NCBI RefSeq assembly: GCF_003425985.1
Contig: NZ_CP022985.1
Location: forward strand, 2,207,501 to 2,271,500
Reading direction: 5' to 3'
Source: Mariniflexile sp. TRM1-10
Lineage (GTDB): Bacteria; Bacteroidota; Bacteroidia; Flavobacteriales; Flavobacteriaceae
DNA length: 64,000 nucleotides
Positions 27,215-37,000 of the stretch are shown here, piece after piece. The stretch's first letter is position 1. Each line of letters starts with the position of its first letter. Made by a program: the position numbers and the translations under genes. The notes beneath the pieces were generated by a model. That model had not been told where the DNA came from and searched no databases. It saw nothing but the letters and a program-made list of their open reading frames with translations.

Positions 27215-28447
27215 ATGGAGAATATCGCGTTAATTGAATCTTTTTCAGAATTCAAAGACGATAAGCTAATTGACAGAGTAACGTTAATGGCGATTTTAGA
27301 GGATGTATTTAGAAGTGCCTTAAAAAAGAAGTATGGCGACGACGATAATTTCGACATTATTGTAAACCCCGATAAAGGGGATTTGGAAATTTGGAGAAAC
27401 AGAGTTGTTGTTGCAGATGGTGAGGTTGAGGAACCTAACCAAGAAATTTCCTTGTCGGAAGCGCGTAAAATCGAACCGGATTTTGAAGTAGGAGAAGAAG
27501 TATCTGAAGAAGTAAAACTTATTCACTTAGGAAGACGTGCTATTTTAGCATTACGTCAAAACCTTATTTCTAAAATTCATGAGCACGATAACACCATCGT
27601 TTTTAAGCAATTTAAAGATTTAATTGGCGAAATTTACACAGCTGAGGTACATCATATTCGTCACAGAGCTGTTATTTTGTTGGATGATGAAGGTAACGAA
27701 ATTGTGCTTCCTAAAGAAAAACAAATACCATCAGATTTCTTTAGAAAAGGAGATAATGTAAGAGGTGTTGTTGATAGCGTCGAGTTAAAAGGCGCTAAAC
27801 CAACCATCATCATGTCTAGAACGTCTCCTGCTTTCTTAGAAAAGCTTTTCGAACAAGAAATACCAGAGGTTTTTGATGGTTTAATCACTATTAAAAATGT
27901 CGTTAGAATACCTGGTGAAAAAGCAAAAGTAGCGGTAGATTCGTATGATGATAGAATTGATCCTGTTGGGGCATGTGTTGGTATGAAAGGTTCAAGAATT
28001 CATGGGATTGTACGTGAATTGGGTAACGAAAATATTGATGTAATTAATTATACAAATAATTTACAATTATACATAACAAGAGCGTTAAGTCCAGCTAGGG
28101 TTACTTCAATAAAAATTAACGAAGAGACAAAACGTGCTGAGGTTATTTTAAAACCAGAAGAAGTAAGTAAAGCCATTGGTAGAGGTGGTCATAACATTCG
28201 TTTGGCGGGTCAATTAACTGGTTATGAAATAGATGTATTTAGAGAAGGTGCAGAAGAAGATGTAGAGTTAAGAGAATTCTCTGACGAAATAGAAGGATGG
28301 ATTATTGAAGAGTTTAGTAAAGCTGGATTGGATACTGCAAAAAGTATTTTAGAGCAAGATGTAAACGATTTAGTGAAAAGAACAGATTTAGAAGAAGAAA
28401 CAATTAAAGACGTTATTAGAATTCTTAGGGAAGAATTTGAAGAATAA
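27215..28447 (+). CDS. nusA: Transcription elongation/termination factor NusA
   Basis: RNA polymerase-associated factor controlling pausing, termination and antitermination. The 410 residues contain the N-terminal domain (about 1-125), S1 domain (about 135-200, GEIYTAEVHHIRHRAVILL) and KH domains (CVGMKGSRIHGIVRELGNENIDV; AIGRGGHNIRLAGQLTGYEIDV). An acidic C-terminal helix region follows (about 345-410). It lacks the two long acidic repeats of the enterobacterial protein, as usual in this phylum. It sits between rimP and infB. Confidence 0.96.
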   Translation: MENIALIESFSEFKDDKLIDRVTLMAILEDVFRSALKKKYGDDDNFDIIVNPDKGDLEIWRNRVVVADGEVEEPNQEISLSEARKIEPDFEVGEEVSEEVKLIHLGRRAILALRQNLISKIHEHDNTIVFKQFKDLIGEIYTAEVHHIRHRAVILLDDEGNEIVLPKEKQIPSDFFRKGDNVRGVVDSVELKGAKPTIIMSRTSPAFLEKLFEQEIPEVFDGLITIKNVVRIPGEKAKVAVDSYDDRIDPVGACVGMKGSRIHGIVRELGNENIDVINYTNNLQLYITRALSPARVTSIKINEETKRAEVILKPEEVSKAIGRGGHNIRLAGQLTGYEIDVFREGAEEDVELREFSDEIEGWIIEEFSKAGLDTAKSILEQDVNDLVKRTDLEEETIKDVIRILREEFEE

Positions 28448-28476
28448 CATATATTTGAGTATTTTAAAGGCAATTT

Positions 28477-31281
28477 ATGGCTGACACAATTAGATTAAAT
28501 AAAGTATTACGGGAACTCAATATTTCTATTGACCGCGCAGTTGATTTTTTAGAATCAAAAGGGGTTGATATTGAAAAAAGTCCGAATACTAAAATTTCAG
28601 AAGAAGTACATGTAATTCTTTCAAACGAATTTCAAACAGATGCTAATAAAAAAGTAGCATCTAAAGAAGTTGGTGAAGCCAAATTGAAAGAAAAAGAGGT
28701 GCTACGTGAGCAAAGAGAACGTGAAATTGAAGAAAAGCAAAAAGAATCAGCCAGAAAAGAAGAAATAATAAAAGCCTCTAAAACACTTTCTGGACCAAAG
28801 CAGGTGGGGAAAATTGATTTAGATCCTAAAAAGCCTGAAGAAACCCCTGTTGCTCCAAAGCAAGAGGAGAAAGCGGTTGAGGTTCCTAAAGAAGAGGTTA
28901 TAGAAAAACCTGTTGAAAAAGAACCTGTAAAGGAAGAAGTAAAGCCTCAAGTTCCTGATGAGGCAAAGAAAGAAGTTAAACCAGAAACTTCTAAACCTAA
29001 AGAGGAAGCAACACCAGAACCTAAAAAGGATGTTGAACCTAAAAAACAGATAACCAATTCTGAAGGTGAATTAATTACTGAAGAAAGGGTAAAAACCAAA
29101 TACCAAGTACTTAGCGGTCCTAAAATAGCAGGTGATAAAATTGACTTATCTCAGTTTAATAAGCCTAAGAAAAAGAAAGAAGAAAAGAAAGCCGACGCAA
29201 AACCTGGTGATGCTGGAGCTTCAGCTAATAAGAAAAAGCGAAGACGTATCAGTAAAGTTGGAGGTCCGCAACAAGGTGGTGACAACAGAGGTGGCGATGC
29301 TAGCAAACCAGGTAACGACCGTTTTAAAGGTAATAAACCAGGACAAGCAAGACGCCCTATTGTTAAAGAAGATCCTAGTGAAGAAGATGTTAAAAAACAA
29401 GTCCGTGAGACTTTAGAAAAGCTTCAAGGAAAATCTTCTAAAGGAAAAGGTGCTAAATATAGAAGAGACAAAAGAGATCAACATAGAGATCAAACAGAAA
29501 GAAATTTAGAGCAAGAAGCAGCAGAAAGTAAAATTCTTAAGGTTACTGAGTTTGTTACGGCAAGCGAAGTGGCAACCATGATGGATGTACCAGTTACCCA
29601 AATTATTTCAGCGTGTATGTCACTTGGAATGATGGTAACCATGAATCAGCGTTTAGATGCTGAAACACTCTCAATTGTAGCAGAAGAATTTGGATATGAA
29701 GTAGAATTTGTAACCGCAGATATTGAAGAGTCCATTGAGGTTTTTGAAGATAGCGAAGAAGATTTAAAACCAAGAGCACCCATTGTAACCGTAATGGGTC
29801 ACGTAGATCACGGTAAAACATCACTTTTGGATTATATCCGTAAAGAAAATGTAATTGCAGGAGAATCTGGTGGTATTACACAACATATTGGAGCCTATGG
29901 TGTTGAATTGGATAACGGACAAAAAATAGCCTTCTTAGATACACCGGGTCACGAAGCGTTTACAGCGATGCGTGCTCGTGGTGCACAAGTAACTGATATT
30001 GCCATTATTGTAGCAGCGGCAGATGATGATATCATGCCACAAACAAAAGAAGCTATTGCGCATGCACAAGCAGCAGGAGTTCCTATTGTTTTCGCCATAA
30101 ATAAAATTGATAAACCAGCTGCAAATCCTGAAAAAATTAAAGAAGGATTAGCACAAATGAATTTGTTGGTAGAAGATTGGGGAGGAAAAATCCAATCGCA
30201 CGATATTTCTGCAAAGGTTGGAACAGGTGTCAAAGAATTATTGGAAAAAGTATTGCTTGAAGCTGAATTATTAGAGCTAAGAGCAAACCCAAATAGACCA
30301 GCTTTAGGTACTGTTGTAGAAGCCTTTTTAGACAAAGGACGTGGTTATGTGGCAACTATTTTAGTGCAAGCAGGAACACTTAGAGTGGGAGATTATGTAT
30401 TGGCAGGAAAAAATAGTGGTAAAGTAAAAGCCATGCAGGACGAACGCGGTAATAGCGTAACAGCTGCAGGACCTTCAACACCAGTGTCTATATTAGGTTT
30501 AGATGGTGCACCACAAGCGGGTGATAAATTTAATGTATTTGAAGATGAACGCGAAGCAAAACAAATTGCTTCAAAACGCGCACAATTACAACGCGAGCAA
30601 TCGGTGAGAACACAACGTCATATTACCTTAGATGAAATTGGTCGTCGTATTGCATTAGGTGATTTCCAAGAATTGAATATCATTCTTAAAGGTGATGTGG
30701 ATGGTTCTGTGGAAGCATTAACCGATTCATTCCAGAAACTATCAACTGAAGAAATTCAAGTGAATATTTTACATAAAGGTGTTGGAGCCATTACAGAAAG
30801 TGATGTGTTATTAGCATCTGCTTCCGATGCCATTATTATTGGATTTAATGTGCGTCCTGTTGGAAATGCAAGAAGCATTGCCGATAAAGAAGAAATTGAT
30901 ATCAGAACATACTCTATTATATACGATGCCATCAACGATCTTAAAGATGCAATGGAAGGTATGTTATCTCCGGAATTTAAAGAAGAGATTACAGGTACAG
31001 CAGAAATCAGGGAAATATTTAAAGTTACTAAAATTGGTAGCATTGCTGGTTGTATGGTAACTAACGGAAAAATCCTAAGAAATTCCAAAATCAGATTAAT
31101 TAGAGATGGGGTTGTGGTGTTTACTGGAGAATTAGCGTCATTAAAACGATTTAAAGATGATGTTAAAGAAGTAACCAAAGGTTTTGATTGTGGTATACAA
31201 ATTAAAAACTACAACGACATTCAGGAAGGTGATATTATAGAAGGGTTCCATGAAGTTGAGGTTAAAAAGAAACTTAAATAA
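28477..31281 (+). CDS. infB: Translation initiation factor IF-2
   Basis: GTPase that places initiator tRNA on the 30S subunit. The 934 residues start with an IF2N subdomain ([20 protein letters not shown]). A long Lys/Glu/Pro-rich low-complexity linker (about 60-330) and a second IF2N (about 355-405) follow. The G domain has G1 [10 protein letters not shown]3 DTPGHEAF and G4 NKIDKP, and domains II-IV close the protein. The ATG at 28477 begins exactly at the first IF2N, 29 bp after nusA. A strong terminator follows. Confidence 0.97.
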   Translation: MADTIRLNKVLRELNISIDRAVDFLESKGVDIEKSPNTKISEEVHVILSNEFQTDANKKVASKEVGEAKLKEKEVLREQREREIEEKQKESARKEEIIKASKTLSGPKQVGKIDLDPKKPEETPVAPKQEEKAVEVPKEEVIEKPVEKEPVKEEVKPQVPDEAKKEVKPETSKPKEEATPEPKKDVEPKKQITNSEGELITEERVKTKYQVLSGPKIAGDKIDLSQFNKPKKKKEEKKADAKPGDAGASANKKKRRRISKVGGPQQGGDNRGGDASKPGNDRFKGNKPGQARRPIVKEDPSEEDVKKQVRETLEKLQGKSSKGKGAKYRRDKRDQHRDQTERNLEQEAAESKILKVTEFVTASEVATMMDVPVTQIISACMSLGMMVTMNQRLDAETLSIVAEEFGYEVEFVTADIEESIEVFEDSEEDLKPRAPIVTVMGHVDHGKTSLLDYIRKENVIAGESGGITQHIGAYGVELDNGQKIAFLDTPGHEAFTAMRARGAQVTDIAIIVAAADDDIMPQTKEAIAHAQAAGVPIVFAINKIDKPAANPEKIKEGLAQMNLLVEDWGGKIQSHDISAKVGTGVKELLEKVLLEAELLELRANPNRPALGTVVEAFLDKGRGYVATILVQAGTLRVGDYVLAGKNSGKVKAMQDERGNSVTAAGPSTPVSILGLDGAPQAGDKFNVFEDEREAKQIASKRAQLQREQSVRTQRHITLDEIGRRIALGDFQELNIILKGDVDGSVEALTDSFQKLSTEEIQVNILHKGVGAITESDVLLASASDAIIIGFNVRPVGNARSIADKEEIDIRTYSIIYDAINDLKDAMEGMLSPEFKEEITGTAEIREIFKVTKIGSIAGCMVTNGKILRNSKIRLIRDGVVVFTGELASLKRFKDDVKEVTKGFDCGIQIKNYNDIQEGDIIEGFHEVEVKKKLK

Positions 31282-31304
31282 GGAATTTTCATATTTCATA
31301 GAAA

Positions 31305-31340
31305 ACAAAAAGCGACCAATTTGGTCGCTTTTTTTGTTTT
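31305..31340 (+). terminator. rimP-nusA-infB operon terminator
   Basis: AAGCGACCAA (31310-31319) pairs with TTGGTCGCTT (31321-31330) and is followed by TTTTTGTTTT. It lies 23 bp after the infB stop. Confidence 0.85.
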
Positions 31341-31380
31341 ATGAATCATTTTCATTGTTGTCCGATATAACTTTTTTAAT

Positions 31381-31941
31381 GAAGTGGTTAGAACCTTTTC
31401 GATTGAAGCGAAAATTAGTCATTTTTTGACCAATCGAAGCCTTTTTAGAATTGCATAGCATTGCTACGGAATGAAAAAAAGACATTGAGAACCTGAATTC
31501 GATTATCAGCAATTGATGATTAAAGCCATTTTAACTCCTTTAACTCCTGCAAGGTTTTTTGAACTCCTGCAAGGTTTTAAAAACCTTGTAGGACTGAAAA
31601 ACCTTGTAGGTCTGCTTCCCAAAACCTAAACAGCAATCGAATCCGGGCAAAAACCACCTGGTCTCCGGTTTCTTTTAGTGAAACCGAATCCACTCCTCCT
31701 TTTTAAAGGAGGAGAATTTAAAAGGCAGGTAAATATTATGATTATACCTATATCCTATATTGAAATTAAAACGACAAACAGCATGTTCCTTTTTTTAAGG
31801 GAAGGCGGATTTAAATCCGGAAGGGTTAAACATTTTGAACACGCGTTGTGCCACTTTTATTTAAAAACAATCGAACTCAGGTTAGAGAGGTCAAAAAAAA
31901 GGGCAATTTTTTAGCCAATTGGAAAAAGTTTAAACGACTTC
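31381..31941. mobile_element. MITE-like element, copy C, split by element G
   Basis: Left part 31381-31489 and right part 31884-31941 together give about 167 bp closely similar to copy B. The left end is GAAGTGGTTAGAACCTTTTC and the right end is complementary to GAAGTCGTTTAAACTTTTTC. It is flanked by AAT at 31378-31380 and 31942-31944. The central hairpin TTGCATAGCATTGCTACGG is identical to that of copy B. Confidence 0.85.
31490..31883. mobile_element. Element G: 394-bp insertion with 15-bp inverted ends
   Basis: The left end AACCTGAATTCGATT (31490-31504) matches the complement of the right end (AACCTGAGTTCGATT, 31869-31883) at 14 of 15 positions. Inside are two direct copies of AACTCCTGCAAGGTTTT followed by two inverted relatives (AAAACCTTGTAGG), and a CTCCTCC..GGAGGAG hairpin near 31693. 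An internal AATCGAATCCGGG near 31636 resembles the ends, so the insert may be composite. There is no clean target duplication and no transposase. Confidence 0.65.
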
Positions 31942-32070
31942 AATTGCTTCAAACAAAGTGATAATGGCTTTTTTAAAGAGATTTCCGGTTTTTGTCGTTT
32001 AGCTTTTTTGTAATAATTAATTACTTAGCTAGTACTATAACAGAAAAGTAAATCAATTTGTTATCATTCA

Positions 32071-32105
32071 GTCTATAGTCTTTTTTCTCTTGTCTCTTGT
32101 CTTTT
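32071..32105. repeat. Degenerate heptamer tract inside repeat H copy 2
   Basis: Units GTCTATA, GTCTTTT, TTCTCTT, GTCTCTT, GTCTTTT run head to tail. It occupies the same place in repeat H as the tract at 17185-17218. Confidence 0.65.
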
Positions 32106-32138
32106 AGCAAAGCGGTCTTGACTCTTTAATATATAAGG

Positions 32139-32537
32139 TTATTTCTTAGGCTTAAAAATAAAGGCATTTGGAAATTTACTTTTAATTTTTTTCAAGGCTC
32201 TATCGGCTTCCAAACGCGTCCTATAATTGCCTGCCCAAATTTTAAAATTTGGTGTTTCGTATTCAATAGAAGCTTTCCAATCAGAAAAATTTGAGTTAAA
32301 TTCTCTTTGCGAAGCCTCGGCACTAGGACGATGATTTCCAGAGTATATCTGTATTTTATATCTGTCAGAACCGCTCTCGTTTTTATTCATTTCCTTTTTA
32401 ACCTCTAGTAAAGTGGTTATTTTTTTGTCCTGATTTACAACAACGGTTCCTTGTTGTGCCAAACAATAGTTTGAAGCCGTAATAAAAGCTAAAACACTTA
32501 AAGCGCTAATTTTTAAATTCAATAATTTCATTTTCAA
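32139..32537 (-). CDS. Secreted SPOR-domain protein
   Basis: Exported protein of 132 residues with a signal peptide at about 1-28 (ALSVLAFITASNYCLAQ). The C-terminal SPOR domain covers about 58-130 (YKIQIYSGNHRPSAEASQRE; FKIWAGNYRTRLEADRALKK). SPOR domains bind denuded glycan strands of peptidoglycan, often at division sites. Two in-frame ATGs (32537 and 32531) are possible, both before the signal peptide. A -7 box TACATTTG at 32549-32556 lies just upstream, giving a very short leader. It diverges from the Act operon. Confidence 0.85.
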   Translation of the reverse strand: MKMKLLNLKISALSVLAFITASNYCLAQQGTVVVNQDKKITTLLEVKKEMNKNESGSDRYKIQIYSGNHRPSAEASQREFNSNFSDWKASIEYETPNFKIWAGNYRTRLEADRALKKIKSKFPNAFIFKPKK

Positions 32538-32548
32538 ATATATTTATA

Positions 32549-32556
32549 CAAATGTA
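32549..32556 (-). promoter_or_regulatory. Probable -7 box of SPOR gene
   Basis: Minus-strand TACATTTG, 12 bp before the first ATG. No good -33 TTG at the expected distance. Confidence 0.45.
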
Positions 32557-32654
32557 TACGTTATAAACTTAAATTAAGTTGTTTTTATTATTTAGAATCT
32601 CTCTAAATTACCAATTAACAGTTCTCTAACATTTCGCAAATCGACTTTAAGTAT

Positions 32655-32662
32655 TACTTTTG
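32655..32662 (+). promoter_or_regulatory. Probable -7 box of act-cox operon
   Basis: TACTTTTG followed by CC, a TAnnTTTG match 38 bp before the actA ATG. The -33 region reads TTTCG rather than TTG, so this is a moderate call. Confidence 0.5.
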
Positions 32663-32700
32663 CCAGAGATTTTTTTAACTGTATTTTTTTCAATTATTAA

Positions 32701-34038
32701 ATGAAAAAATCATACCAAAGTTTAGAAGTTAATTTGACCAACAATATGAGAAAGGTGATTCACCGTAGATTAAGCGTAAACATTTTTCGTGTTAGCTTAA
32801 TTTTATTATTAGCGTTTACAACCTCGCTTTCTGCTCAAGGAGATCCAGCAAAAGGGAAATCATTATTTAATGCCAATTGTGCAGCATGTCATCAACTTGA
32901 TAAGAAAATGACAGGGCCTGCTTTACGTAATGTAGAAGCGCGTTTAGCTGATGAGCAAGGTTTAGATAAAGAATGGATTTATGCGTGGGTAAAAAATAGT
33001 TCAGGTCTTATCAAGTCTGGAGACGCTTACGCAAACAAAGTGTATAACGAGTTTGGAGGTGCTGCAATGACAGCGTTTCCACAATTATCAAATGAAGATA
33101 TTGATAATATTCTTGCGTATACTGCCGAGGTGAAACCCGAAGCGCCTGCTAATACTACAGGAGCTGCTGTACCTGCCGAAACTACTTCTTCAACAGGAGG
33201 TATTTCAAACGAAATTATATTAGGTGCTTTAGCAATCCTATTCATATTATTAGCTGCTGGGCTCTATTTAGTAAACAAAACATTGCGTCGTTTTGCTTCG
33301 GCTCAGAATATTGAATTGCCAGAAGAAACAAAAGGGACACCACTTTGGAAAGCATTTGTTCAAAACCAATTTTTAATGTTGGTTGTAGCTATATTCTTTT
33401 TATTGTCTAGTGCTTATTTTGTGTACGGGTATTTCATGCAAATAGGTGTAGACCAAGGCTATCAACCCGTACAGCCTATTCACTTTTCGCATAAAATTCA
33501 TGCGGGAGATAATGGTATCGATTGTAAATACTGTCACTCTTCTGCAAGAACAAGTAAAACTTCAGGCATTCCATCTTTAAATGTTTGTATGAACTGTCAT
33601 AAATCAATTTATGAGTACAATGGGGAAACAACTCCAGAGCATTCTAAGGAATTCTATGATGGTGAGATTAAAAAGCTATACAAAGCAGCAGGTTGGGATG
33701 ATGCTGAACAAAAATATACTGGGAATTCACAACCTGTGAAATGGGTTCGTATTCATAACTTACCGGATTTTGTTTACTTTAACCACTCGCAACACGTTAC
33801 GGTTGCTGGTTTAGAGTGTCAAACCTGTCACGGTCCTATCCAAGAAATGGAAGTTGTTAGTCAATTTGCTCCGTTAACTATGGGATGGTGTATAGAATGT
33901 CACAGAACTACCAATGTTAATATGAAAGACAATGCTTATTATGAAAAAATTCATAAGGAATTGGCTAAGAAATATGGAGTCAAAGAAGTTACTGCGGCTC
34001 AAATGGGTGGTTTAGAATGTGGTAAATGCCACTATTAA
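32701..34038 (+). CDS. actA: Alternative complex III subunit A, multihaem cytochrome c
   Basis: Periplasm-facing haem subunit of the quinol:cytochrome c oxidoreductase (ACIII). There are six CxxCH sites. One (CAACH) lies in an N-terminal mono-haem cytochrome domain after a membrane/signal segment (about 25-45). The other five (CKYCH, CMNCH, CQTCH, CIECH, CGKCH) are in the C-terminal pentahaem domain (about 260-445). Two further hydrophobic segments (about 168-190, 220-245) separate them. The pentahaem part is classical ActA; the extra N-terminal haem domain makes this a six-haem variant. ATG 32746 is an alternative start just before the signal segment. Confidence 0.92.
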   Translation: MKKSYQSLEVNLTNNMRKVIHRRLSVNIFRVSLILLLAFTTSLSAQGDPAKGKSLFNANCAACHQLDKKMTGPALRNVEARLADEQGLDKEWIYAWVKNSSGLIKSGDAYANKVYNEFGGAAMTAFPQLSNEDIDNILAYTAEVKPEAPANTTGAAVPAETTSSTGGISNEIILGALAILFILLAAGLYLVNKTLRRFASAQNIELPEETKGTPLWKAFVQNQFLMLVVAIFFLLSSAYFVYGYFMQIGVDQGYQPVQPIHFSHKIHAGDNGIDCKYCHSSARTSKTSGIPSLNVCMNCHKSIYEYNGETTPEHSKEFYDGEIKKLYKAAGWDDAEQKYTGNSQPVKWVRIHNLPDFVYFNHSQHVTVAGLECQTCHGPIQEMEVVSQFAPLTMGWCIECHRTTNVNMKDNAYYEKIHKELAKKYGVKEVTAAQMGGLECGKCHY

Positions 34039-34071
34039 TAAATTAATAAGAAGTTAATTCAATTATATAAT

Positions 34072-37000
34072 ATGTCATCAAACAAGAAATACTGGAAAAG
34101 TGTTGAAGAACTAAACGAGAATAGTTCTATTGTTGAGACGCTAAAACAAAACGAGTTTGTAGAACAAATTCCAACTGATGAATTTTTAGGTGATAAAGAT
34201 ACATTGGAAGCAACCTCTACAACACGTCGCGATTTCTTAAAATATGTAGGTTTTAGTACAGCTGCAGCATCTTTAGCGGCTTGCGAAGGCCCTGTTGTTA
34301 AATCTATTCCTTACGTAGTTCAACCAGAAGAAATTATTCCTGGTGTAGCTAACTATTACGCAACAACCATTGCAGATGGATTTGATTTTGCTAGTGTTTT
34401 AGTAAAAACGCGTGAAGGTCGTCCCATTAAAATTGAAAACAACGCTTTGGCAGTTACCAATGGTAGTGCAAATGCTAGAGTAAATGCTTCGGTTTTAGGC
34501 TTGTACGATAGTTTAAGAGTTCAAGGTCCTAAAAAAGGAGATACTTCTATTTCTTGGAGTACGTTTGATAAAGAAACCAATCAAAAATTAACCGATTTAA
34601 AAGCAGCTGGTAAAGAAATTGTGTTATTAACACAAACTTTTGCGAGCCCTTCTACAAGTAAGTTAATTTCAGAATTTAAGGAAAAATACGGTAACGTTCG
34701 TCATGTAGTGTACGATGCTGTGTCAGAATCGGCTGCATTAGATGCTTACCAAGCAAAATATGGAGAGCGCGGTTTAGCTAATTACGATTTCTCTAAAGTG
34801 ATGACCGTTGTTTCTGTTGGTGCCGATTTCTTAGGCGATTGGCAAGGTGGCGGTTTTGATGCGGGATATTCAAAAAACAGAATTCCTCAAAACGGTAAGA
34901 TGTCGCGTCATATTCAGTTTGAGTCTAATATGTCTTTAACTGGAGCGAATGCCGACAAACGTGTGCCATTAACACCAAGTGAACAAAAAATAGCTTTAGC
35001 TAAATTATATAGTTATGTCGTTGGTGGTTCAGTTTCAGGAAGTTTACCAGCACATATAGAAGATGCCGTTAAAAAAGCAGCATCTCAATTAAAGAAAGCA
35101 GGTAGCGAAGGCGTTGTAGTTACAGGAATTCAAGATGTCAATGCACAAACTGTTGCTTTAGAAATAAATGCATTTTTGGCGAGTAAAGCATTCGACCCAA
35201 AAACACCTATAAAAACAAGACAAGGTAGTGACCAAGCCGTTTTAGGTTTAGTTGCCGATATGAAGGCAGGCAAGGTTGGCGCCATCATCATGAGTGGTGT
35301 TAATCCAATCTACACATTACCAAATGCTTCAGATTTTGCTGAAGGATTAAAGAAAACAGAGTTATCAATTGCGTTTTCTCTTAAAGTTGATGAAACGTCT
35401 TCAGAAACACATTACTTAGCAGCAGCTCCTCACTATTTAGAATCTTGGGGTGATGTTGAGTTGAAGAAAGGACATTATGCCTTAACGCAACCAGCTATTC
35501 GTCCGTTATTCAATACCAGACAATTTCAAGAGGCTTTATTAAAATGGACAGGAAACGATGTTTCTTACCACGATTATATTAAAGAAGCTTGGGGAACAAC
35601 CATATTAGGAGGTAGCTCATTCAATCAAGCACTGCACGATGGTGTTTATGTTGGAACCATCGCTACTGAAACTGAAAATACTTCGGACGCTGAAACTTCA
35701 GCAGAAACACCTTCAGGAAATGCTGCTAGTGCATTAGCTGCTTCAGCAAAAAAATCAGGTTTAGAATTAACATTATATACCAAAGTAGGTATGGGCGATG
35801 GGCAACAAGCCAATAACCCATGGTTGCAAGAGTTTCCAGATCCTATTACCAGAACGTCTTGGGATAACTATTTAACCATTTCAAAAGCCGATGCTGATGC
35901 ATTAGGTTTAATGAACAAGCATGTTGCAAACGGTGCTTTAAATGGTAGTTATGCTAAAGTAACTGTAAACGGAACAACCATAACTGCTCCAGTTATGATT
36001 CAACCAGGACAAGCTAAAGGTTCTGTTGGATTAGCACTTGGTTACGGAAAAACAAAAGGTTTAAAAGAAGAAATGCAAACAGGTGTTAATGCCTATGCAT
36101 TATATAAAAACTTTAATACGGTACAAAACGTTACTATTGAAGCTACAGCAGGTGAGCATGAATTTGCATCAGTGCAGTTACACAATACCTTAATGGGTCG
36201 TGGCGATATTATTAAAGAAACGTCTTTGGAAATCTTCAATACCAAAGATAAAAAACACTGGAATGCGGTTCCTGTAGTCTCTTTAAATCATAAAGAAACT
36301 CCTGTTACGTCACCAGATGTAGATTTATGGGATGAATTCGATCGTTCTGTTGGGCATCATTTCAACTTATCAATCGATTTAAATGCGTGTACAGGATGTG
36401 GCGCATGCGTTATTGCGTGTCACGCTGAAAATAACGTGCCAGTAGTTGGAAAAACAGAAGTACGTCGTAGTCGTGATATGCACTGGTTACGTATTGATAG
36501 ATATTATTCATCTGAAGAATCATTTGCAGGTGATAATGAGAAAAAAGAACATATTTCTGGCTTAGGAAGTTCGTTAAGTGAATTTGGTGAAATGGAGCAT
36601 GCTTCTGTAAATCCACAAGTTGCTTTCCAACCAGTAATGTGTCAACATTGCAACCATGCACCTTGTGAAACGGTTTGTCCTGTGGCAGCAACTTCACATG
36701 GTCGTCAAGGTCAAAACCATATGGCTTACAACCGTTGTGTGGGTACTAGATACTGTGCAAATAACTGTCCTTATAAAGTACGTCGTTTCAACTGGTTCTT
36801 ATACAATGGCAATGATGAGTTTGATTATCATATGAACGATGATTTAGGTCGTATGGTATTAAATCCAGATGTCGTTGTACGTTCTCGTGGTGTTATGGAA
36901 AAATGTTCTATGTGTATTCAAAAAACACAAAAAACCATTTTGGATGCAAAACGTGATGGACGTGAAATTAAAGATGGTGAATTCCAAACAGCATGTTCTG

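Larger units (their letters stand above)
31343..32135 (-). repeat. Dispersed repeat H, copy 2 (interrupted)
   Basis: Inverted relative to copy 1 at 17154-17390. Removing MITE copy C and one AAT duplication joins CTTTTTTAAT to TGCTTCAAACAAAGTGATAA, which aligns with CTTTTGAAATTCTCTGTAAA and CACAGTGACAA of copy 1. The far end carries AGCAAAGCGGTCTTGACTC. Confidence 0.8.
31282..32138. other. 857-bp nested-repeat region
   Basis: Between infB and the SPOR gene lie the infB terminator and repeat H copy 2 (31343-32135). The latter is split by MITE copy C (31381-31941), which is itself split by element G (31490-31883). No credible gene is present; a 78-codon frame at 31678-31914 is repeat-derived. 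Confidence 0.85.

Noticed and set aside
31540..31625. Possible CRISPR-like array (CAAGGTTTT units)
   Set aside because: There are only four short units, two direct and two inverted, with no equal-length spacers and no cas genes in the window.
31678..31914. 78-codon plus-strand frame in the repeat region
   Set aside because: It spans the junction of element G and MITE copy C, so it cannot be an ancestral gene, and it shows no domain.
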